Positions 1 to 5,081 of a stretch of DNA of 5,540 bases are shown here, one piece after another. Positions within the stretch are counted from its first letter, which is position 1; each line of letters opens with the position of its first letter. Source of the DNA: JAHFPN01 sp036559465 (lineage in GTDB: Bacteria; Pseudomonadota; Alphaproteobacteria; Rhizobiales; Xanthobacteraceae); contig DATBTC010000058.1 of NCBI GenBank assembly GCA_036559465.1, forward strand, positions 1-5,540. The letters are read 5' to 3'. A program made the translations under genes and the position numbers. Below the pieces are notes generated by a model, which was not told the origin of the DNA, ran no database searches, and saw nothing but the letters and a program-made list of their open reading frames with translations.

Positions 1-400
1 CCTCTTTCACCGCGCGCGCAAGCTCGGCCTTGGCGTCATCGACATATTGCCAGGGCAGCGAGGCGAACCAGCGGATGCGGCCGGGCCGCGCACGCTGCTG
101 AGCCGCCATCGAGTCGTTGACCATACGTGCGGCCTTCAGACTCGTCTCGCGGCTGCCGAAATAGCAGTTCGGACTCGTCAGCGACACGATCGCCACGTCC
201 ACGCCGGCCTTGTCCATGTCCTTGATGCGCTGGTCGTAGTCCCACATCGCCGGAAACAGCGTCATGAACGGCGCGCCCTCGTTGTAGATCGTCTCCTGCC
301 CGGCCTTGGTTTTGGCGATCTTGTAGTGGCCGCCCTGCTCCTGCAGCAGCGCCAGAAAATCGCGCGATAGCATGTGGGTGTGAACGTCGATGACCGGCAT
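1..400 (-). CDS. Amidohydrolase family protein (ACMSD-like, Amidohydro_2), N-terminal part
   Basis: Only the first 133 residues are in the window; the gene continues past the left edge. The protein opens MPVIDVHTHM, the strand-1 metal-binding HxH motif (H7, H9) of the amidohydrolase superfamily. Residues 56-75 (DQRIKDMDKAGVDVAIVSL) and 93-116 (MVND...RPGRIRWFASLPW) fit the pattern of PF04909 enzymes related to aminocarboxymuconate semialdehyde decarboxylase, where an R-x-x-D-M-D-x-x-G-V stretch is followed by an N-D and P-G-R-[IF] segment. Such enzymes are cytosolic (beta/alpha)8-barrel hydrolases or decarboxylases, often of aromatic ring-cleavage products. The substrate cannot be told from this fragment, and the later catalytic His and Asp are outside the window. 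The ATG at 400-398 is chosen because the HxH lies the usual few residues in; only a weak GGGG stretch precedes it. A 94-nt gap with a hairpin separates it from the doxX gene upstream, so it is probably a separate unit from the bufferin operon. Confidence 0.88.
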   Translation of the reverse strand, partial: MPVIDVHTHMLSRDFLALLQEQGGHYKIAKTKAGQETIYNEGAPFMTLFPAMWDYDQRIKDMDKAGVDVAIVSLTSPNCYFGSRETSLKAARMVNDSMAAQQRARPGRIRWFASLPWQYVDDAKAELARAVKE

Positions 401-423
401 GGTTGGCCCCCAGACAAACTTCA

Positions 424-446
424 CCGCCCGCGCTAGCCGCGGGCGG
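424..446 (-). terminator. GC-rich hairpin after doxX, probable operon terminator
   Basis: A perfect inverted repeat has a 9-bp stem (CCGCCCGCG / CGCGGGCGG) and a 5-nt loop (CTAGC). On the minus strand it lies about 50 nt beyond the doxX stop and is followed by GTGAAGTTTGTCT, a loosely T-rich stretch rather than a true T-run. It is therefore a plausible but imperfect Rho-independent terminator of the bufferin operon. It could also act as a transcript-stabilising 3' stem. Confidence 0.55.
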
Positions 447-494
447 AGTGGCGTCCGGGAACCTTAGCTGATGACCGGTGCAGCCGTAAGCCGC

Positions 495-962
495 TCAGCG
501 ATAGCGCCGCGCAATGAAATGATCGAGCGAGACAATCCCCGGCCCGGGCGTCATTAGGATCAAGAAACAGGCGGCCCAGGTGCCGTGGATCGGCCAGGCG
601 TCGGGGAACACGAAAATCTCGATCACCGCGGTCATGATCATCATCGCCAGCGCCGTAAAGCGCGTGGCGAGCCCCAGCACCAGCAGCACCGGGAATAGGA
701 ACTCCGCGTAAGCGGTGATATGCGCAGCAAGCCAGGGGCTGATTACCGGTAGCTGGAACTCGTTCTCGAACAGCGCCACCGCGCTGTCGGTGACCTGCCA
801 ACCATTCAACTTGGTCTGGCCTGAGCGCCAGAACACGCCGGCCGGCGCGAGCCGCGCCACCAGCGCGATCAGCCAGTACGGAATGAGTTCCATCCAGCCG
901 ATGAGCATGCGCACCAGGCGCACAAGGCCGGATTTGGAGCCGGCTGCCGGTGTTGTCGCCAT
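495..962 (-). CDS. DoxX-family inner membrane protein, last gene of the bufferin operon
   Basis: This is a 155-residue integral membrane protein with four hydrophobic segments at roughly residues 27-46, 79-99, 102-120 and 126-143, the usual DoxX (PF07681) topology and length. The FWRSGQTKLNG segment (44-54), a Glu in helix 2 (E87), and the P-DAWPIHGTWA loop before helix 4 are typical of the family. DoxX proteins often end DUF2282/DUF692/DUF2063 operons (GigT in the gold-induced operon). Their role there is not settled; a redox or quinone-linked role in the membrane is one suggestion. The start is placed at ATG 962-960 because AGAAGGA at 978-972 lies 9 nt before it. An in-frame TTG at 971 would overlap the bufC stop by 4 nt but sits directly against the Shine-Dalgarno, so it is less likely. 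With the ATG start the gap to bufC is 5 nt, which indicates co-transcription. Confidence 0.88.
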   Translation of the reverse strand: MATTPAAGSKSGLVRLVRMLIGWMELIPYWLIALVARLAPAGVFWRSGQTKLNGWQVTDSAVALFENEFQLPVISPWLAAHITAYAEFLFPVLLVLGLATRFTALAMMIMTAVIEIFVFPDAWPIHGTWAACFLILMTPGPGIVSLDHFIARRYR

Positions 963-967
963 GTCGG

Positions 968-1741
968 TCAATCCTTCTGCGGCTCGGTGGAAAATCCGAT
1001 CACGAGACCCGCGCCGATGAGCCCCGCGAGATTCGCGGCAAGATCGAAATCTGCATCCTCTCCGGTCGAGGCTTCAACCGCTTCTGCGAGCGTATTTCCC
1101 GCGATCAACGCCTCGAGGAATGCCGCTCCTCCTGCGGGGAGGTTACGCACTTCCACGTCGAGGCGCGGTCTAGCGACCAGCGCATCCTCGGGCTGCCAGT
1201 TCTCGATCGGGCCAAGCTTCGCCTCGCCCGCGTTCATCGCCCATATGGTCACGATCGGATGGCGCGAGCGTACGACTTCGGCCGAGGGATGCAGCACGAA
1301 ACGCATGCCGCCGAGCGCTTCCGGAGAAATGGTCTGCAACAGGTTCGGGTCAAGTGGCTCGGCATCCGCTGCATGATAGGCGCGCGTGCGCGCGGCTTCC
1401 AAGCGGGCCACGTCGGCGAGATAGAGCAACTCCGCCGCGGGCTCGAAGCGCTCGATGAAGTCAGGGAAATCGTCGCCATAGGTCATCAGGAGCGGCGAGC
1501 GAGGCGGATGCGCGGCGACGAATACGCGCGCCATAGCATTGAAAAATTCCTCGCCTACGATCCGGCTTGTGGCCGGAAAACGGACGCCGAGTGCTTTCAC
1601 GAGGCTAGCGACAACATTGTTCCGATAGACTGCGAAGCGCCGGGCGGGTCTGTCCGCCGTGTGCGAAGTCACGCCCTCGGGCACCGGCTTCCCGGCGTCG
1701 AGCAGCGCCACGGCGAACGAGGCTTGCATAGGCGCGAACAT
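968..1741 (-). CDS. bufC: DUF2063 / BufC-type partner protein of the MNIO enzyme
   Basis: The protein has 257 residues. Its N-terminal half carries the DUF2063 (PF09836) hallmarks: RRFAVYRNNVVASLVKALG (34-52), RFPATSRIVGEEFFNAMA (54-71), HPP at 78-80, and YGDDFPDFI (88-96). The C-terminal half (about 110-250) is a mixed alpha/beta domain. In this family it is thought to form a RiPP-recognition-like platform that presents the precursor leader to the MNIO enzyme. HvfC in Haemophilus and BufC in Caulobacter are the described relatives. A cytosolic complex with the DUF692 protein encoded just upstream is expected. The start at ATG 1741-1739 is one base after the bufB stop (TGA-G-ATG), with no clear Shine-Dalgarno, so translational coupling to bufB is likely. 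The reading frame is open 29 codons further upstream, but that Arg/Pro-rich stretch overlaps the end of bufB and is probably not translated. Confidence 0.93.
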   Translation of the reverse strand: MFAPMQASFAVALLDAGKPVPEGVTSHTADRPARRFAVYRNNVVASLVKALGVRFPATSRIVGEEFFNAMARVFVAAHPPRSPLLMTYGDDFPDFIERFEPAAELLYLADVARLEAARTRAYHAADAEPLDPNLLQTISPEALGGMRFVLHPSAEVVRSRHPIVTIWAMNAGEAKLGPIENWQPEDALVARPRLDVEVRNLPAGGAAFLEALIAGNTLAEAVEASTGEDADFDLAANLAGLIGAGLVIGFSTEPQKD

Positions 1742-1742
1742 C

Positions 1743-2600
1743 TCAGGCCGCCGCCGCGCGCCCGGCACGCTCAAGGATCGCCTCGGCGCGCTCGGCTTCC
1801 GCCCGCAGGGTCTTCCACGCGGGTACATCGTTATCCCATTCGATCAGTGTAGCGACTGGTCCTGCCCGCGAGATCACGTGCTCGTAGAGCGCCCAGACCG
1901 GCTCCACCACCGGCGTACCGTGCGCGTCGATCAACAGCGGCGCGCCCGTATCGTCCGCCTGCTCGTCGTGGCCGCCGAGATGGATTTCCTTCACGCGCTC
2001 GAGCGGGAAACGCTCAAGATACGCGAGCGCGTCGGTGCCGTGGTTCTTCGCCGACACGAATACGTTGTTGACGTCAAGCAAGAGTCCGCAGCCGGTGCGC
2101 TCGGAGATCGCGCGGAGGAACTCGACCTCGGGGATCGTGCTTTCGGCGAACAGCACATAGGTCGAGGGATTTTCCAAAAGCATCTGCCGGCCGAGCGCGC
2201 TCTGCACTTGATCGACATGCTCAGAGACGCGCGCCAGCATCACCTCCGTATAGGGCAGCGGCAGCAGATCGTTGTAATAGGCCTCGCCGTGCGACGACCA
2301 GGCGAGATGCTCGGAGAAACTCTCGGGCTGATAGCGCTCGACCAGCACCTTGAGGCGCGCAAGATGTTCCCGTTCGAGCGGCCGCGGCGACCCAATCGAA
2401 AGTCCGACGCCGTGGATCGAAAGGGCATAGTTCTCGTGCAGCTTGGCAAGCTGCGCGTGCGGCGGGCCGCCGGCGCCCATGTAGTTCTCCGCATGCACTT
2501 CGAGGAAACCAAGCGGCTGCTCGGCAGCCACGATGTCGCGGAAATGCTCCGGCTTGAAACCGACACCGGCGCTCGGGGGCAGACTGGATTGTATCGGCAT
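1743..2600 (-). CDS. bufB: MNIO (DUF692) multinuclear iron-dependent peptide-modifying enzyme, BufB type
   Basis: This 285-residue TIM-barrel protein matches the family length. Visible motifs in order are GVGFKPEHF (12-20), LEVHAENYMG (33-42), SIHGVGLSIG (61-70), FSEHLAWS (95-102), LLENPSTY (141-148), LLLDVNNVF (173-181), EIHLGGH (205-211), DAHG (225-228) and IEWDND (253-258). His63, His98, Glu143, Asp176/Asn179, His207, Asp225/His227 and Glu254 are the candidate ligands of the two- or three-iron site. MNIO enzymes use O2 to rewrite cysteines in ribosomal peptides. For bufferins the reported product is a 5-thiooxazole, and the modified peptide binds copper. The likely substrate is the bufA peptide encoded 80 nt upstream. 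ATG 2600 is chosen because it places MPIQ about 12 residues before the conserved GVGFKPEH; a TTG at 2612 would add only four residues. No strong Shine-Dalgarno is present, in line with expression below that of the precursor. Confidence 0.95.
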   Translation of the reverse strand: MPIQSSLPPSAGVGFKPEHFRDIVAAEQPLGFLEVHAENYMGAGGPPHAQLAKLHENYALSIHGVGLSIGSPRPLEREHLARLKVLVERYQPESFSEHLAWSSHGEAYYNDLLPLPYTEVMLARVSEHVDQVQSALGRQMLLENPSTYVLFAESTIPEVEFLRAISERTGCGLLLDVNNVFVSAKNHGTDALAYLERFPLERVKEIHLGGHDEQADDTGAPLLIDAHGTPVVEPVWALYEHVISRAGPVATLIEWDNDVPAWKTLRAEAERAEAILERAGRAAAA

Positions 2601-2631
2601 GGTCGCTCGCAACGCTCACGGATGAATGCGA

Positions 2632-2658
2632 GGCGCGCGACGGCTGTTGCCGCGCGCC
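2632..2658 (-). promoter_or_regulatory. Intercistronic hairpin between bufA and bufB
   Basis: The 80-nt gap between the bufA stop and the bufB start contains a perfect 8-bp inverted repeat (GGCGCGCG / CGCGCGCC) around an 11-nt loop. It is the only sizeable gap inside the operon, and no T-run follows it. It may stabilise or partly terminate the bufA transcript so that precursor exceeds enzyme, as is common in RiPP operons. The structure is visible; the function is inferred, and GC-rich DNA yields such repeats by chance fairly often. Confidence 0.4.
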
Positions 2659-2680
2659 CCATCGATGGCGAAGAACGTGC

Positions 2681-2974
2681 TTACGCTTTCGGCTTGAGCG
2701 ATCCCGGGCCCTTCGGGGACTGCATCGAGGCGCAGGTGCCCTTGGTCACGTATTTCCAGGCATTGCCCTGATAGTCGACGGTCGAGGTACCGGCGCAAGT
2801 GGTGCCGGCGCCGGCGCCGCAGTCGTTCTGACCCTTGAGCGAAATGCCGAAACACTTGTCCATGGTCGGCTGCGCCGGCTTCGGGGCGCCCAGCGCGGGC
2901 ACGGTTGCCATTGCGAGCGCGGCGGCAAACGAACTGGCCAAGGTCGCGGTCGTGATCTGTTTCCTCACATTCAT
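2681..2974 (-). CDS. bufA: DUF2282 bufferin-type secreted four-Cys precursor peptide (BufA)
   Basis: This is a 97-residue precursor. A positively charged start (MNVRKQ) and a hydrophobic run (about residues 8-28) form a Sec signal peptide, with cleavage likely after VPA (27) or LGA (30). The rest is small, Gly/Lys-rich and has four cysteines: C41 (MDKCFG), C52 (NDCGAG), C60 (TTCAGTS) and C81 (KGTCAS), with WKYVTKGTC near the end. This is the DUF2282 (PF10048) pattern seen in Caulobacter bufferin 1 and GigP. In that family the modified cysteines bind copper in the periplasm, and the signal peptide is reported to serve as the leader. ATG 2974-2972 is preferred because GGAAAGGA (2988-2981) lies 6 nt before it and the signal peptide begins exactly there. 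The frame stays open to a GTG at 3130, but that extension would cross the promoter and hide the signal peptide. It is the first gene of the operon, under an ECF-type promoter at 3047-3072. Confidence 0.95.
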   Translation of the reverse strand: MNVRKQITTATLASSFAAALAMATVPALGAPKPAQPTMDKCFGISLKGQNDCGAGAGTTCAGTSTVDYQGNAWKYVTKGTCASMQSPKGPGSLKPKA

Positions 2975-2980
2975 GACGAA

Positions 2981-2988
2981 TCCTTTCC
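2981..2988 (-). promoter_or_regulatory. Strong ribosome binding site of bufA
   Basis: GGAAAGGA on the minus strand, 6 nt before ATG 2974. It is the best Shine-Dalgarno in the operon and fixes the bufA start against the 52-codon longer frame. The strength fits a precursor peptide made in excess over its enzymes. Confidence 0.8.
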
Positions 2989-3014
2989 GGTAGGATGGGG
3001 AACGGCTACAGAAT

Positions 3015-3037
3015 GCGGACCGGTTGGCCGGCCTCGC
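3015..3037 (-). promoter_or_regulatory. Possible hairpin in the bufA leader RNA
   Basis: On the minus strand GCG-A-GGCCGG pairs with CCGGTC-CGC around a CCAA loop: nine pairs including one G-U, with one bulged A. It would sit just after the predicted transcription start (about 3040) and well ahead of the ribosome binding site. It could be a 5' stabilising stem. It may equally be a chance structure in GC-rich DNA. Confidence 0.3.
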
Positions 3038-3046
3038 ATCAGGTAG

Positions 3047-3072
3047 TTCGCGCGAGCCCAGCCCGGTGTTAC
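3047..3072 (-). promoter_or_regulatory. SigF-type ECF promoter of the bufABC-doxX operon
   Basis: On the minus strand GTAACA (-35, 3072-3067) and CGAA (-10, 3050-3047) are separated by exactly 16 nt. As I recall it, the Caulobacter SigF consensus is GTAACC-N16-CGAA. The predicted start of transcription is near 3040, giving a leader of about 65 nt before bufA. The same extended motif (GCGTAACA-N16-CGAACTA) recurs on the other strand in front of the sigma gene. The neighbouring ECF sigma factor is the obvious reader. Confidence 0.82.
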
Positions 3073-3136
3073 GCCCCTCACGGGGCTGTGTTCGCCACTG
3101 CAACGACTTGGGATTGCTGAATCTTTTCACCCATGC

Positions 3137-3162
3137 GTAACAAACCGGTCATGCACGACGAA
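3137..3162 (+). promoter_or_regulatory. SigF-type ECF promoter of the sigma/anti-sigma operon
   Basis: GTAACA (3137-3142) and CGAA (3159-3162) are separated by exactly 16 nt, and the flanks are the same as in the bufA promoter (GC before, CTA after). Transcription would begin near 3168-3171. The motif starts within the second codon of the longest sigma ORF (ATG 3133), so a message from this promoter cannot contain that start, nor the second ATG at 3151. GTG 3181, 10-13 nt after the predicted start site, becomes the first usable codon. This points to positive autoregulation. Confidence 0.75.
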
Positions 3163-3180
3163 CTATCGGTTGGAACGCGC

Positions 3181-3732
3181 GTGCGGGAGCGCGAAGCCGA
3201 ATGGACCGGCTTGATGCGCCGGGCCATAGGCGGCGACGCCTCCGCTTATGAGCGATTGCTCAAGGCGCTGGCGCCTGGGCTACGCGCAGCCGCCCGCCGC
3301 GGGCTCACTCGCGCCGGGAAAAGCGATGCAGATGCCGAGGACGTTGTGCAGGAAACCTTGCTGGCCATTCACCTCAAGCGCCACACCTGGGACGCTGCCG
3401 CGCCGCTCGGCCCCTGGGTGCGCGCCATCGCGCGCAACAAGCTGATCGATGCGCTGCGCCGCCGCGGCCGCCGCATCGAAATTCCAGTCGACGACTTTGC
3501 CGATATTTTGCCCGACACCACGGAGCAGCCGAGCGGCATCGTCGGCGATGTCGCGCGCAATCTCGGCGAACTGCCCGATCGGCAGCGCAATGTCGTGCAA
3601 GCAATCGCGGTAGAAGGCGTCTCGATCACGGAGACGGCGGCACGTCTCTCCGTAAGCGAGGGCGCTGTGCGCGTGGCGTTGCATCGGGGACTTGCGGCGA
3701 TTGCTATCAAACTGAGAGAATCCGAGCCATGA
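3181..3732 (+). CDS. sigF: ECF RNA polymerase sigma factor, SigF (heavy-metal stress) type
   Basis: With GTG 3181 as start the protein has 183 residues; an in-frame ATG at 3133 would give 199. Numbered from ATG 3133, region 2 spans about residues 25-115 with DAEDVVQETLLAIH (67-80), then WVRAIARNKLIDALRRRGRR (95-114, regions 2.3-2.4). Region 4 spans 144-196 with LGELPDRQRNVV and the helix-turn-helix ITETAARLSVSEGAVRVAL (165-183). No extra C-terminal domain is present. GTG 3181 is preferred because a SigF-type promoter overlaps codons 2-10 of the longer ORF, no Shine-Dalgarno precedes ATG 3133, and MREREAEWTGLM is a typical N-terminus for this group. A weak GGA lies 6 nt before the GTG; ATG 3214 is a further fallback. 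Its stop overlaps the anti-sigma start by 4 nt (ATGA). The expected role is to transcribe the divergent bufferin operon and its own operon when released by NrsF. Confidence 0.92.
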   Translation: MREREAEWTGLMRRAIGGDASAYERLLKALAPGLRAAARRGLTRAGKSDADAEDVVQETLLAIHLKRHTWDAAAPLGPWVRAIARNKLIDALRRRGRRIEIPVDDFADILPDTTEQPSGIVGDVARNLGELPDRQRNVVQAIAVEGVSITETAARLSVSEGAVRVALHRGLAAIAIKLRESEP

Positions 3733-4364
3733 AAACCGATCACCTGATCCGCGCCCTTGCCGCCGACGATAAGCGTGCGGCGCCACTCGCGCGTTTCCTC
3801 TATGTTGCGCTCGCGGCGGCTTTCTTGCTGGCCGCGATCTTGTTCGCGATCCGGCTCGGGCCGCGAGATGACATCGCCGCGGTCGCACTCGACCCACGCT
3901 TTCTGTTCAAATTCGTGGTGACGCTGCTGCTCGCCGCGACCGCGCTCGCACTCGCGCTACGACTGGCGCGGCCGGGGGCCGAGACCGGCTATTCCTGGCT
4001 CGTGCTCGCCGCCGCCCCGGCGCTGCTAGCCTTCGGCGTGCTGGTGGAACTCGCCGCCATGCCGGCTGCCTCCTGGGGCACGCGGCTGGTCGGTACCAAC
4101 TGGCTCTATTGCCTGACTTACGTTCCCCTGCTCTCGCTGCCGCTGCTCGCGGCCGCATTGATCGGCCTGCGCCACGGCGCGCCGACGCGGCCGGCGCTCG
4201 CCGGCGCGGTCGCCGGACTGCTGGCCGGCGGTCTCGGCGCCGCGCTTTATGCCGCGCATTGCACCGACGACTCGCCGCTCTTCGTCGCGACCTGGTACAC
4301 GATCGCGATCGGCGGCGTGACGATATTGGGCAGCCTGATCGGGCGGAAAGTTCTGCGCTGGTAA
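3729..4364 (+). CDS. nrsF: NrsF (DUF1109) membrane anti-sigma factor with two metal-sensing cysteines
   Basis: This 211-residue protein has a short charged cytosolic N-terminus (MKTDHLIRALAADDKRA) followed by six hydrophobic segments at about residues 22-42, 58-80, 88-111, 126-147, 155-176 and 186-205. This is the DUF1109 (PF06532) layout, and LIRALAADD is its usual sigma-binding opening. There are only two cysteines, C128 (NWLYCLTY) and C178 (AAHCTDD), 50 residues apart. In Caulobacter NrsF the two cysteines needed for the chromate/cadmium response are, as I recall, 131 and 181, with the same spacing. The family holds the ECF sigma factor at the inner membrane and releases it when metals reach the periplasmic face. 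The ATGA overlap with the sigma gene suggests coupled translation. The stop at 4362-4364 is 3 bp from the convergent livF stop. Confidence 0.94.
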   Translation: MKTDHLIRALAADDKRAAPLARFLYVALAAAFLLAAILFAIRLGPRDDIAAVALDPRFLFKFVVTLLLAATALALALRLARPGAETGYSWLVLAAAPALLAFGVLVELAAMPAASWGTRLVGTNWLYCLTYVPLLSLPLLAAALIGLRHGAPTRPALAGAVAGLLAGGLGAALYAAHCTDDSPLFVATWYTIAIGGVTILGSLIGRKVLRW

Positions 4365-4367
4365 CGC

Positions 4368-5081
4368 TCAGCGCTTCTTTGCAGCGACGCCGAGAAACTG
4401 CGCCTGGCTCGCCTCGTCGGCCTTCAAGGCCGCGCTGGTACCCTGATAGACGATGCGGCCGCGGTCGAGGATCACGGCCTGTTGCGTCAGCGAAAGCGCC
4501 AGCTCCGCCTTCTGCTCAACGAGAATCATGGTGACGCCCGATTCCTTCTGGATGCGCGCCAGCGCGTCGGTGAGCGCATCGATCACGATCGGCGCGAGAC
4601 CCTCGAGCGGTTCGTCGAGCAACAGCACCTTGGGCGCGCCCACCAGCGCGCGGCCGATCGCAAGCATTTGCTGCTCGCCGCCGGAGAGCTTGTTACCAGT
4701 GTTCTTGCGCCGCGCATTCAGCCCCGGGAAGAGATCGAACACCGCCTCGATCGACCAGCCGCCCGCGTGCAAGGACACCGCGAGGTTCTCCTCCACGGTC
4801 AGCGAGGGAAAAATCTCGCGCTCCTGCGGCACATAGCCGAGCCCCATGCGGTTGCGCATGTGCGTCGGCAGCGTCTCGATCGATTGATCGCCGAGCTTGA
4901 TCGTGCCCGAGTGCAACGTCGTAAGCCCCATCATAGTCGCCAGGAGTGTCGTCTTGCCGACGCCGTTGCGACCCAGGATCGCCAGCGTGCCGCCGCCCGG
5001 CACTTCGAGCGAAATGCCGTCGAGCACCACGGTCTCCCCGTAGCCCGCGGAAAGTTCGTGCACCGTGATGGAGAGACTCAT
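4368..5081 (-). CDS. livF: Branched-chain amino acid ABC transporter ATP-binding protein LivF
   Basis: This is a complete 237-residue ABC ATPase of LivF length. It has a Walker A GRNGVGKT (37-44), Q-loop GYVPQEREIFPSLTVEENL (82-100), signature LSGGEQQ (132-138), Walker B VLLLDEP (152-158) and the LivF-type ILVEQKAELAL (187-196), in which Gln takes the place of the usual switch His. PLEGLAPIVI after Walker B is also typical of LivF. It pairs with LivG on the cytosolic face of a high-affinity importer for Leu/Ile/Val. In Rhizobiales many paralogues carry other amino acids, amides or aromatic acids, so the substrate is open. Its ATG overlaps the livG stop by 4 nt (ATGA), so the two are co-translated; permease and binding-protein genes would lie beyond the right edge. 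No terminator is visible in the 3-bp gap to nrsF. Confidence 0.93.
   Translation of the reverse strand: MSLSITVHELSAGYGETVVLDGISLEVPGGGTLAILGRNGVGKTTLLATMMGLTTLHSGTIKLGDQSIETLPTHMRNRMGLGYVPQEREIFPSLTVEENLAVSLHAGGWSIEAVFDLFPGLNARRKNTGNKLSGGEQQMLAIGRALVGAPKVLLLDEPLEGLAPIVIDALTDALARIQKESGVTMILVEQKAELALSLTQQAVILDRGRIVYQGTSAALKADEASQAQFLGVAAKKR

Noticed and set aside
1130..1150. GTAACC on the minus strand inside bufC as an internal SigF promoter
   Set aside because: The sequence 16 nt downstream reads GGCA, not CGAA.
1742..1828. N-terminal extension of the DUF2063 ORF to 1828 (286 residues)
   Set aside because: The added Arg/Pro-rich stretch overlaps the end of bufB and has no family likeness; ATG 1741 lies one base after the bufB stop.
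1659..2771. 370-residue plus-strand ORF opposite bufB, and similar long plus-strand ORFs such as 950-1852
   Set aside because: Arg/His-rich, low-complexity translations antisense to clear family members; typical GC-rich shadow frames.
2999..3026. GGAAC-N17-CGGTTG as an alternative plus-strand ECF promoter for the sigma gene
   Set aside because: Weak -10 match and far from the gene; the GTAACA-N16-CGAA site at 3137-3162 is a much better fit.
3073..3086. GCCCC-TCAC-GGGGC small palindrome between the two promoters as an operator
   Set aside because: Only a 5-bp stem in GC-rich DNA; no second copy and no regulator in the window to match it.
2975..3130. N-terminal extension of the DUF2282 ORF to GTG 3130 (149 residues)
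   Set aside because: It would bury the signal peptide, cross the bufA promoter and ignore the strong ribosome binding site before ATG 2974.
4362..4390. GTAACG at the nrsF stop as a third SigF-type promoter
   Set aside because: No CGAA at 16-nt spacing, and it would point into the 3' end of livF on the antisense strand.
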